From NCBI RefSeq assembly GCF_025631005.1, contig NZ_JAOTPL010000004.1, forward strand, positions 1 through 64,000: 64,000 nucleotides of DNA, read 5' to 3'. The translations under genes and the position numbers were made by a program. Below, piece by piece: positions 8,777 through 16,882 of the stretch. The notes beneath the pieces were generated by a model. It was not told the DNA's origin. It did not search any database and saw nothing but the letters and a program-made list of their open reading frames with translations. Each line of letters begins with the position of its first letter. The stretch's first letter is position 1. Source of the stretch: Haoranjiania flava. Its GTDB lineage: Bacteria; Bacteroidota; Bacteroidia; Chitinophagales; Chitinophagaceae.

Positions 8777-10663
8777 ATGAAAAAATACATCATCCTTTTA
8801 TTAATAGCGGCGGGCAGTGCCTCCTGTAACAAGTATCTGGATATTGTGCCGGATAACATCGCTACCATTGACTACGCATTCAACATGCGTACAACCGCCG
8901 AAAAATTTCTCTTCACGTGCTACAGCTATATGCCCCAGCACAGCAACATGAGCATGAACCCGGCATTGACAGCAGGAGATGAAATCTGGCTGCACGATTA
9001 TTACACCACTCAGGGATTTCAGATACACCGTGGTTTTCAGAACGTGGTTAATCCATACCTCAACTTCTGGCAAGGCAACAACGGGGGCATAGACTTGTAT
9101 CAGGGCATACGCGACTGTAATATTTTTCTGGAAAACATCGGCAGAGTACCCGATATGGAACAATATGAAAAAAACCGCTGGATAGCTGAGGTGAAATTCT
9201 TAAAAGCATATTATCACTTCTACCTTCTGAGGATGTACGGGCCGGTTCCGATTATTAAACAAAACCTACCCATAACAGCCAAACTGGAAGAGGTAAAAGT
9301 TTACCGCGACCCCGTTGATGAAGGATTTGCTTATGTGGTACAACTGCTGGATGAAGCAGCTGCAGAACTGCCAAAAGTAATTGTTTCAGAAGCTACGGAA
9401 TTGGGCAGAATAACACGACCAATTGCGCTGTCCATAAAAGCATATGTGCTTGTAACCGCTGCAAGTCCATTGTTTAATGGTAATACTGATTATTCCAATT
9501 TTAAAGATAACCGAGGTGTGCAGTTATTCAGCCAAAAGGTTGATCCGGAAAAATGGGTGCGCGCTAAAAACGCGTGCAAAGAAGCCATTGATGCATGTGA
9601 AGAAGCAGGCAATAAATTATATTATTATAGCCAAAGCTCGCCACAATACAATGTTACTCCCCAAACAAGGGTAAAGATGAATGTGCGCAATACACTCGCA
9701 GCGAGATGGAATTATGAAGTTATCTGGGGAAACTCCAACAGCATGACCAACAACCTCCAGCTTCAGTCTACACCTCGCGGTTTAGACCCCGCCAAAAGGG
9801 CTAATAATAAAACGCCTGGCAACGCAGCAGTGCCTCTTAAAATTGCAGCATTATTCTATTCAAAAAACGGGGTACCTATCGAAGAAGATAAAAACTGGGA
9901 TTATGGCCAGCGCTTCGCATTAAGGGTAGGAGATGCCGAAAATAAATACCTTATTAAGGAAGGTTATACCACCGTTAGACTCAACTTCGACAGAGAGCTG
10001 CGTTACTACGCAGATCTTGGCTTCGATGGAGGCATCTGGTACGGCCAGGGTAAATTTGATGACAATAACACCTGGTTTGTATCTGCTAAAAGAGGCGATC
10101 CGGCTTCTAACATTACCAACCAAACCTTTAACTCTACCGGAATTTGGCCCAAGAAATATGTGAATTATGTAAACGTAATCCAGGAAAACAGCTATACGGT
10201 AGAGCAATACCCATGGCCGGTAATGCGCCTGGGCAACCTGTACTTACTCTATGCAGAAGCGCTCAATGAGGCGGAAGGTCCCTCGGAGGAAGTATATAAA
10301 TACCTTGATCTGATCAGGGAAAGAGCAGGATTAAAAGGAGTGGTTGAGTCATGGGCGAATCATTCTGTGAATCCTTCGAAGCCCACTACGAAAGAGGGTT
10401 TGAGGGAAATCATTCACAGGGAACGCACCATTGAAATGATGTTCGAAGGACAGCGCTACTGGGACCTCAGAAGGTGGAAGAAGGCAGTAGATGAGTTGAA
10501 TAGACCGATCACCGGATGGGATATTGACCAGAAAACTGCGGAAGCCTACTACCGTGAAAGATTCCTTTTTCAACCTACTTTCTCAACCAAAGACTACCTG
10601 TGGCCGGTCCGCGAAAATGAAATCTTCGCCAACAGGAATACCGAACAGAATCCAGGATGGTAA
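8777..10663 (+). CDS. susD: SusD/RagB-family glycan-binding lipoprotein, PUL 1
   Basis: A 628-residue surface lipoprotein and the lid of the SusCD importer. The ATG at 8777 gives MKKYIILLLIAAGSASC with the lipidated Cys at residue 17; the open frame extends to 8744 but that start would run into the upstream repeat. Family features include the N-terminal NKYLDIVPDN motif, the TPR-like helices WIAEVKFLKAYYHFYLLRMYGPVPII (about 135-160), and the C-terminal RLGNLYLLYAEALNEA and REIIHRERTIEMMFEGQRYWDLRRW segments. Length is normal for a larger SusD. The DUF4959/DUF5000 gene follows after 30 bases, so it is probably cotranscribed with susC and the downstream binding proteins. Confidence 0.95.
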   Translation: MKKYIILLLIAAGSASCNKYLDIVPDNIATIDYAFNMRTTAEKFLFTCYSYMPQHSNMSMNPALTAGDEIWLHDYYTTQGFQIHRGFQNVVNPYLNFWQGNNGGIDLYQGIRDCNIFLENIGRVPDMEQYEKNRWIAEVKFLKAYYHFYLLRMYGPVPIIKQNLPITAKLEEVKVYRDPVDEGFAYVVQLLDEAAAELPKVIVSEATELGRITRPIALSIKAYVLVTAASPLFNGNTDYSNFKDNRGVQLFSQKVDPEKWVRAKNACKEAIDACEEAGNKLYYYSQSSPQYNVTPQTRVKMNVRNTLAARWNYEVIWGNSNSMTNNLQLQSTPRGLDPAKRANNKTPGNAAVPLKIAALFYSKNGVPIEEDKNWDYGQRFALRVGDAENKYLIKEGYTTVRLNFDRELRYYADLGFDGGIWYGQGKFDDNNTWFVSAKRGDPASNITNQTFNSTGIWPKKYVNYVNVIQENSYTVEQYPWPVMRLGNLYLLYAEALNEAEGPSEEVYKYLDLIRERAGLKGVVESWANHSVNPSKPTTKEGLREIIHRERTIEMMFEGQRYWDLRRWKKAVDELNRPITGWDIDQKTAEAYYRERFLFQPTFSTKDYLWPVRENEIFANRNTEQNPGW

Positions 10664-10693
10664 TCTCTGAACAATTAATAAAATAATTAATCT

Positions 10694-11884
10694 ATGAAAA
10701 ATTTAGTGATATTATACGTGCTACTGCTCTCTGTGTTATTCTTTTCCTGTTCAAAGGAAAAGTATGTAGAGCCACTGGTGAGCGACACGGCTCCCGCACC
10801 GGTAACTCAGGTAACCGTTGAACCCTTACCCGGAGCGGCAAAGATATCTTATAAACTTCCCAAGGACGAGAGTCTCCGCTATGTGAAAGCGGTATATGAA
10901 ATAAGAAAAGGAGTGGAAAGAGAGGTTATCGGTTCACAATACAATAACTTTATTGTAGTGGATGGCTTTCCATCAACCAATGAATACGAGGTGAAACTTT
11001 ATTCGGTAAGTTTCGGTGAGCAATACAGCGAACCTGTAAGCGTAAAAGTACAGCCCTCTACACCTCCCTTGTTAGAAGCTTACAATACTGTGAAGTTTTC
11101 TGAAACATTTGGCGGTACTACCCTAACATTTGAAAATAAGGGTGCGGCAAGCCTGGCAGTGATGATTCTTACACCGGATTCTTCAGGCAGGCTGTCTGAG
11201 GTAGAAACCTATTACACAAAGTCAACAGAAGGAAGAGTTTCGGTAAGGGGGTTTCCTGCGCAGCCAAGGCTTTTTGCAGCCGTCGTCAGAGACCGTTACG
11301 GTAACCTTTCTGATACCATAACCCAAACGGTTACACCTGTCTTCGAGGAAAAAATACCCAAAGATAAGTTCGTAGAAGTGCGTCTGGCCAATGATACTTA
11401 TGAACCACATATTCCCAATGGTCAGATGTTTCAAATATGGGATGACCGTATTGCTCCCAATGGCGGTATAGGCGTTTTTCATACAAAACCCGGCTCCGGC
11501 ATACCTCAATCTTTCACCTTCGACATGGGAAGGATAACTTTGCTTAGTCGCTACAAACTGTGGCACAGAGGTCCGGGAACACAATGGGCATACCAGCTGG
11601 GAGCACCTAAAAAATGGGAAGTGTGGGGCAGAACAACAGCGCCTGATCCCCAAGGCTCCTGGGAGGGCTGGACGAAGCTTATGGATTGCAACTCCTATAA
11701 ACCTTCTGGCGAAGGTCCCGTAACCAATGAAGATGCCTTGTATGCTACTTCAACAGGAGAAGATTTTATTTTTCCTAATGACATACCACCCGTAAGATAC
11801 CTGCGCTTCAATATAGTGGAAACCTGGGGATATCTGGATTATATTTATATACAGGAGCTAACGTTATGGGGACAACTGCAATAA
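10694..11884 (+). CDS. DUF4959/DUF5000-type surface lipoprotein
   Basis: A 396-residue lipoprotein; the signal MKNLVILYVLLLSVLFFSC places the lipidated Cys at 19. An N-terminal Ig/FN3-like domain (about 35-120, DUF4959-like) is followed by a second beta-rich domain (about 125-225). A C-terminal discoidin-like jelly roll (about 245-395, DUF5000-like) has the features IPQSFTFDMGR and ARYLRFN-like VRYLRFNIVETWG. Such proteins sit directly after susD in many PULs and are thought to be surface glycan-binding proteins; no binding activity can be read from the sequence. The next gene's preferred start lies 14 bases after this stop, indicating one operon. Confidence 0.85.
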   Translation: MKNLVILYVLLLSVLFFSCSKEKYVEPLVSDTAPAPVTQVTVEPLPGAAKISYKLPKDESLRYVKAVYEIRKGVEREVIGSQYNNFIVVDGFPSTNEYEVKLYSVSFGEQYSEPVSVKVQPSTPPLLEAYNTVKFSETFGGTTLTFENKGAASLAVMILTPDSSGRLSEVETYYTKSTEGRVSVRGFPAQPRLFAAVVRDRYGNLSDTITQTVTPVFEEKIPKDKFVEVRLANDTYEPHIPNGQMFQIWDDRIAPNGGIGVFHTKPGSGIPQSFTFDMGRITLLSRYKLWHRGPGTQWAYQLGAPKKWEVWGRTTAPDPQGSWEGWTKLMDCNSYKPSGEGPVTNEDALYATSTGEDFIFPNDIPPVRYLRFNIVETWGYLDYIYIQELTLWGQLQ

Positions 11885-11898
11885 TTAAATTATTATCT

Positions 11899-13515
11899 AT
11901 GATGAACAATCTATCAGGCGGATTCCTTTTTTTTCTTTTGCTGTTGTCGCTGGTTGTTGGATCGTGTGATAAAAAGGACCTGGAACTGGTCGATGAAGGG
12001 AATAACAAGCCTCATGTAACAAGAGCAGATCATGCCAAATTGTACGCAGGCAGAAACAGGGCGCTGATCTCCTGGCCACACAACAACAAAGAAGTGGTAT
12101 TGACAAAGGTCTTCTGGAATAAACATGCAGATTCACTTGTGCTGGCTTTGACCCCTGAAATGGATTCGGTAAAATTAATGGTCAACAACCTTCAGGAAGG
12201 AGATCATTTATTCGAAATCTTTACTTACAATAAAGACAACCTAAATTCAGGAAAAACTTTGGTATCAGGTTTCATCTATGGCGATAGTTATGCCTCTAAA
12301 TTGGTTAACCGCTCGCTATACCATTTATCCTACCTGGATAATACCCTGAAATTCAGTTGGAATAATCTGGATGATAAGGCCATCATAGGATCTGAAGTGG
12401 TTTATAAAGATGTAAATGGGATAGAGCGAACCGTACTGGTAGATAATGCACCAACCAATATTATCCACGGAGTATCTTCAGACAAGAGGGGTTTCATCAA
12501 GTACCGGACTGTGTATGCTCCAAATCAATTTGTGATTGATACGCTGTATACAAAATTTACCAGCTTACCTTACATCAACCGGAAAGCTGTATTTGATAGC
12601 CTGCCTGGTTGGAAATTCAGATGCAGGGTGATGGCAGAAGCAAAAACAATCGCAGATTACGGCGGCTCAGTAGCGTTTGCGCAAAAAATGGATGAGGCAA
12701 TGGTAAAAGCGAGTAAGAAGTTTCAGGTGCAAGGGTTAAATGATGCGGGTAACAACGAAATTCATTTCTATATGATCGAAATGAACCCCTTTGAAGGAAG
12801 ATCGAGCCAGTTTACCACCAAACAGTGGCTGAACGATAACACCTTAGACCTGATGCTGGTAGTGAACGACAATGCGGCACCGGACGATGACTCCTGGGGT
12901 TGGCGAAGATCGCCATACCTGACGCTAGGGCACGATTATAAAGGCTTGTTTGGTGCCAGTGCGATTGACGCCCTGGCGCATGAGTTTGGCCACGCCAGAG
13001 GAATGTACGACCTCTACCTCGGTGAAGTGCCCAAAGCATCTAATAACCCCATCAGTGGAGAGGCTTTTGAGTCAAAGACATGCATTATGAACTATCCCTA
13101 CGGCGAAACCGTATGGTCTGAGTTTTCAAGATTCATCATCAATGCATCTGCCGGAAGTAAAGTAGCTAAAAAATACTGGGATTATTTTCCTGCAGTATTT
13201 AAGATTACCATCAAGCAAAAGAACGGTGCTGTAGCAAAAGATGCTAAACTCAGTTTCTATCCTGTTTTTGGAAACAGTAATGCGGTAAGAGAAACCGATG
13301 TAATCAAGTACAGGGGCACTACCGGTTCAACAGGCACATATACATTTCCGGATAACCCCTATGCCATTGATGGAAATCCTGCTAACAATGTGTATAATTA
13401 TGTTGTGCAAATAGAATACAATGGGAAAAAGGAATACAGATTGATGCCTATGGATGATGCTCTGATTGCAGGTAGTAAAAACCAGGACTTTGTTCTTAAT
13501 GTAACTTTAAAATAA
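11899..13515 (+). CDS. DUF4998-type lipoprotein with a metzincin-like zinc protease domain
   Basis: About 538 residues. The ATG at 11899 gives a signal ending VVGSC (Cys 23); the open frame reaches 11866, inside the previous gene. Residues 35-135 match the DUF4998 region of its two neighbours (VTRADHAKLYAGRNRALISWP, NNLQEGDHLFEIFTY). The C-terminal half contains HEFGHARGMYD at 361-371, an exact HExxHxxGxxD zinc site, and CIMNYPYG with Met 397 as a plausible Met-turn, both hallmarks of metzincins with Asp as third ligand (as in snapalysin). A C-terminal Ig-like domain (about 430-538) follows. A protease in a glycan locus suggests a glycoprotein or proteoglycan substrate, or processing of surface proteins; both are inference. 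Confidence 0.8.
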   Translation: MMNNLSGGFLFFLLLLSLVVGSCDKKDLELVDEGNNKPHVTRADHAKLYAGRNRALISWPHNNKEVVLTKVFWNKHADSLVLALTPEMDSVKLMVNNLQEGDHLFEIFTYNKDNLNSGKTLVSGFIYGDSYASKLVNRSLYHLSYLDNTLKFSWNNLDDKAIIGSEVVYKDVNGIERTVLVDNAPTNIIHGVSSDKRGFIKYRTVYAPNQFVIDTLYTKFTSLPYINRKAVFDSLPGWKFRCRVMAEAKTIADYGGSVAFAQKMDEAMVKASKKFQVQGLNDAGNNEIHFYMIEMNPFEGRSSQFTTKQWLNDNTLDLMLVVNDNAAPDDDSWGWRRSPYLTLGHDYKGLFGASAIDALAHEFGHARGMYDLYLGEVPKASNNPISGEAFESKTCIMNYPYGETVWSEFSRFIINASAGSKVAKKYWDYFPAVFKITIKQKNGAVAKDAKLSFYPVFGNSNAVRETDVIKYRGTTGSTGTYTFPDNPYAIDGNPANNVYNYVVQIEYNGKKEYRLMPMDDALIAGSKNQDFVLNVTLK

Positions 13516-13557
13516 TTAGTAACCAGTCTTTCTTAATAGAAAGGAAAAAAAATTACA

Positions 13558-14670
13558 ATGAAAAAAATATTTAAAAAAATTGGTCTGCTGACGCTGGTAG
13601 CAATGCTGGCAATTGCCTGCTCAAAGATGGACGCTACATACCGTCAATTCATCGAAAGTGGCCAGCTGAAATACGCAGGCAAGGCCGACTCTGTACAGGT
13701 GCTTTCAGGCAGAAACAGGATGATGCTAACCTGGAGGGCATCAGCTGATCCAAAAGTGAACCGTGCTGTGATTTATTGGAATAACAGGGCTGATTCCGTA
13801 GAAATCCAGATTAATCCGGAAGAAAAATTCATTTCTGTTCCCTTTAATGATATGGCAGAAGGAAAATATGTTTTTGAGATTATCACTTATGATAATGTTG
13901 GAAATCGCTCTTTGAAAGTAGAAAAGGTGGGAAAGGTATATGGAGATAAGTATCAGGCATCGCTGCTCCCCCGGCCGATTGAAAGCACCGTATTTTTAAC
14001 AGATACCCTGCAGGTGAAATGGGGTAGCGCACCCGATACTTCAATAGTTAGAACTGAACTCATTTACAAAGATGCAAGAAATGTAGAACATACTATTCAT
14101 ATAACAAGGCAGGAGACAGTATCTTTTTTAATGAATTTTACCGGAGGCACTTTACAATACCGAACCCTCTACCTTCCGGACCGGCTGGCAATTGATACAT
14201 TTTATACCCCATTTGAAAGCCGAAGAATTAAAGGAGCTCCAATTGAGTTAAGCAAGCAGGGATGGACGGCTACTGCTTCCAGCTATGATATCGCAGGTAA
14301 CAGGCCGCCATCCAATGCTATTGATGACAAACCGTCTACTATTTGGGTAAACCAGACGAAAGATCCGGCCTACGTATATCCACACACCATAACTGTAGAT
14401 ATGGGAGTTGTTAAAGAGGAACTAGAAGGATTCGCTATAATCACCAGGGTAGGCGATGCGTCTGCAAGGCCAAGAACCATTGAACTTTACACCAGCGAAG
14501 ATGGAAACGAGTGGGTAAAACATTTAACCTATGTCCTTGAAAATACAGGAGACAAACAATTCATCAATCTAAGCGCACCCGTGAAAGCTCGCTACTTCAG
14601 AATGATAGGCAAAGATGCCTTTAGTGGAAGTAATATTGCTCTTGCTGAAATAGGAATGTTTACACGTTAA
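13558..14670 (+). CDS. DUF4998 lipoprotein with C-terminal F5/8 type C (discoidin) domain
   Basis: A 370-residue surface lipoprotein (lipobox LAIAC, Cys 21). The N-terminal region (about 35-130) is DUF4998-like: VLSGRNRMMLTWRASADPKVNRAVIYWNN and MAEGKYVFEIITYDNVGN parallel the preceding and following proteins. A middle beta domain (about 135-225) precedes a discoidin fold (about 235-370) with WTATASSYDIAG, NAIDDKPSTIWVN, HTITVDMG and ARYFRMIGKD, the usual F5/8C landmarks. It is probably a carbohydrate-binding member of the PUL 1 surface complex. The stop is followed by a 546-base gap filled with hairpin repeats. Confidence 0.85.
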   Translation: MKKIFKKIGLLTLVAMLAIACSKMDATYRQFIESGQLKYAGKADSVQVLSGRNRMMLTWRASADPKVNRAVIYWNNRADSVEIQINPEEKFISVPFNDMAEGKYVFEIITYDNVGNRSLKVEKVGKVYGDKYQASLLPRPIESTVFLTDTLQVKWGSAPDTSIVRTELIYKDARNVEHTIHITRQETVSFLMNFTGGTLQYRTLYLPDRLAIDTFYTPFESRRIKGAPIELSKQGWTATASSYDIAGNRPPSNAIDDKPSTIWVNQTKDPAYVYPHTITVDMGVVKEELEGFAIITRVGDASARPRTIELYTSEDGNEWVKHLTYVLENTGDKQFINLSAPVKARYFRMIGKDAFSGSNIALAEIGMFTR

Positions 14671-15216
14671 GTTAAGTTGTTTGATTTCTAAATCTACTAC
14701 ATCAAATAACAACCAAAAAACAAATAAAATATACACATGGAAATAGCCATAAACAAATTTGCATACCAACCGCGAATGAATAAAGGCTATTCCATGTGAC
14801 CATAAAGAAAAATAAAATATACATATGAAATAACCATAAAGATTAGGAATCTATACCAACCGTGAATGAATATTGAATCTAAAAAAAATGGTTATTCCAT
14901 GTGGCAACTGAAAAACAAATAAATATATACACATGAAATAGCCATAACCAAAGTTGCATACCAACCGCGAATGAATAAAGGCTATTCCATGTGACCATAA
15001 AGAAAAATAAAATATACACACATGAAATAGCCATAAGCCAAGTTGCATACCAACTGTTGATGAATAAAGGCTATTCCATGTCACGATTAAAAACAGCCGC
15101 AAATCGGCGCACTAAAAATTATACACATGAAATAGCCATAAGCAAAGTTGCATACCAACCGCGAATGAATAAAGGCTATTCCATGTGACCATAAAGAAAA
15201 AATAAATTATATACAC
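14671..15216 (+). repeat. Array of five CATG-hairpin leader repeats (cluster B)
   Basis: The region holds no credible gene. After a 66-base leader there are five direct repeats: 14737-14824, 14825-14932, 14933-15021, 15022-15126 and 15127-15216. Each starts ATGAAATAGCC or a variant, has a matching 3' arm (GGCTATTCCATG), then an AT-rich spacer ending ATACAC; the last abuts the ATG at 15217. Units 1, 3, 4 and 5 are class I (about 60-nt hairpin). Unit 2 is class II, longer, with AATAACC pairing GGTTATT and an inner AGATT/AATCT stem. Unit 4 has a different spacer containing GCCGCAAATCGGC, an extra small hairpin. Short ORFs called across the array on either strand are repeat artefacts. Confidence 0.9.
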
Positions 15217-16845
15217 ATGAAAAAATCATGGTTCAATATCACTAATTTTTTTCTGATTATACTCTCCATTACCTTTAGTGGGAATTGTAGAAAGAATGCA
15301 GTAATAAACGTTGACGACGCAAAAAAAGGTCCATACGTAACCCGGGCAGACGGCGCACATCTCTACTCCGGCCGCTACCGTGCCCAAATTCTTTGGCCCA
15401 ATAAAGATCCCAATGTAAAAACTGCTAAAGTGTATTGGAACAATTATCAGGACTCCTTGACTTACCCGGTAACTGCCTCAATGGATTCTGTTAAGATCAT
15501 CATCAACAACCTGGAAGAAGGAGATCATAAATTTGATATTTTTACTTACGATGCCAACCAGGTCAGCTCAGGCAAAACGGTAGTATCCGGGTATGTTTTT
15601 GGTGATTATTACTCAAAACTACGAAATAAGCCACTTAGCGACACATTGTATTATTCTAAGAAAAATACAGTAGAACTTACCTGGTCAAAGGAAAAAATCA
15701 CTGATGCCATTTTTGCAGAAGTAATTTATAATGACACAGAAGGAAAAGAACAGCGGTTACTGATTAACAATAATGATTCTCTGACTGTTGTACCAAACAT
15801 ATCCAAAATATCCGGAGGATCTGTTAAATACCGTACAGCCTATTGGTTAAAAAATGTAATTGATACTCTGTATGCTCCTTATACCACTTTGCCGCCGGCG
15901 TCAACCACATTTACCAATCCGATTTTTAGAGGCGCCGATCCGTGGATTGCACAGAAAGACAGCATGTATTACATGACCTACACTGGCGGTCTCAGTATTT
16001 TGATTCGTGCTTCTAAAAAAGTATTCGGGCTGGGTAATGCCGAACCAATAAGGGTGTGGACACCACCTTCCGGCACGGCGTATTCTTCCAACATCTGGGC
16101 ACCCGAATTGCATGAAATCAATGGAAAATGGTACATCTATTTCGCCGCAGATGACGGCAACAATGCCAACCATCGGATGTATGTGATAGAAAATGCTTCC
16201 GGCGATCCGCTTAGCAACAATTGGGTTTTTAAAGGGCAACTAACCGATCCAACCAATGAATGGGCGATTGACGGTTCCATATTCACTTATAAAAACCAAA
16301 TGTACACTGTTTGGTCAGGCGGCATTGCAGGTGCGGCACCCCAATACATTTACATTGCTAAGATGAGCAATCCGTGGACAATTTCAGGCAATAGAGTAGC
16401 CATTTCTTCACCCACTTTAAGCTGGGAGAAAAACGGATCAGCTATCAATGAAGGCCCCCAGCCATTATTTAACCCATATGGAAAGCTGTTTATTGTTTAT
16501 TCCGCCAGCGGCTTCTGGACTGACAACTATTGCCTTGGCTTGCTCACCCTGAAAGATAATGGTGATCCGATGAAAGCCTCTGATTGGACTAAAACACCTA
16601 CGCCTGTGTTTGCTATGAACGCTGCCAGTAAGGCGTATGGGCCTGGCCACAATGGCTTCTTCAAATCTCCTGATGGCACAGAAGACTGGATTATTTATCA
16701 TGCGCGTACGGATCCCGGCGGTGGCGACACCAACTACCGGAATATCAGGATGCAGAAATTCACGTGGAGTTCCACCGGGGCACCTGTATTTGGTACGCCG
16801 GTAGCCGTTGGTGTTCCTGTGGCAAAGCCCTCAGGAGCTTATTGA
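15217..16845 (+). CDS. DUF4998-GH43 fusion lipoprotein (arabinofuranosidase/xylosidase-type glycosidase)
   Basis: A 542-residue secreted or surface enzyme. The signal ends near SGNC (Cys 24), an acceptable but not ideal lipobox. Residues 40-140 repeat the DUF4998 module of the two preceding genes (GPYVTRADGAHLYSGRYRAQ, NNLEEGDHKFDIFTYD). From about 230 to the end is a GH43 five-bladed propeller: catalytic base D241 in RGADPW, pKa modulator D352 in WAIDGS, general acid E412 in NEGPQ. The GH43 part is strikingly similar to the shorter GH43 at 58702-59736 (IWAPELHEINGKWYIYFAADDGNN versus a near-identical stretch there). Activity is likely on alpha-L-arabinofuranosides or beta-xylosides. It starts immediately after the hairpin array. 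Confidence 0.88.
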   Translation: MKKSWFNITNFFLIILSITFSGNCRKNAVINVDDAKKGPYVTRADGAHLYSGRYRAQILWPNKDPNVKTAKVYWNNYQDSLTYPVTASMDSVKIIINNLEEGDHKFDIFTYDANQVSSGKTVVSGYVFGDYYSKLRNKPLSDTLYYSKKNTVELTWSKEKITDAIFAEVIYNDTEGKEQRLLINNNDSLTVVPNISKISGGSVKYRTAYWLKNVIDTLYAPYTTLPPASTTFTNPIFRGADPWIAQKDSMYYMTYTGGLSILIRASKKVFGLGNAEPIRVWTPPSGTAYSSNIWAPELHEINGKWYIYFAADDGNNANHRMYVIENASGDPLSNNWVFKGQLTDPTNEWAIDGSIFTYKNQMYTVWSGGIAGAAPQYIYIAKMSNPWTISGNRVAISSPTLSWEKNGSAINEGPQPLFNPYGKLFIVYSASGFWTDNYCLGLLTLKDNGDPMKASDWTKTPTPVFAMNAASKAYGPGHNGFFKSPDGTEDWIIYHARTDPGGGDTNYRNIRMQKFTWSSTGAPVFGTPVAVGVPVAKPSGAY

Positions 16846-16882
16846 TAAAGTCATAGGTAAAAATTATAACAGGAAGTGTTTT

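Noticed and set aside
14851..15188. Overlapping 60-85-codon ORFs on both strands across the 14.7-15.2 kb region
   Set aside because: They are created by the tandem hairpin repeats (the same peptide recurs in each unit) and have no independent coding signature.
14737..15216. CRISPR-like array
   Set aside because: The repeated part is the 60-nt hairpin and the spacers are themselves repeated AT-rich leader sequence; there are no unique spacers and no cas genes.
16808..16882. Extended GH67 start overlapping the GH43 gene
   Set aside because: It would put a non-homologous stretch before the signal peptide; the ATG at 16883 or 16895 fits.
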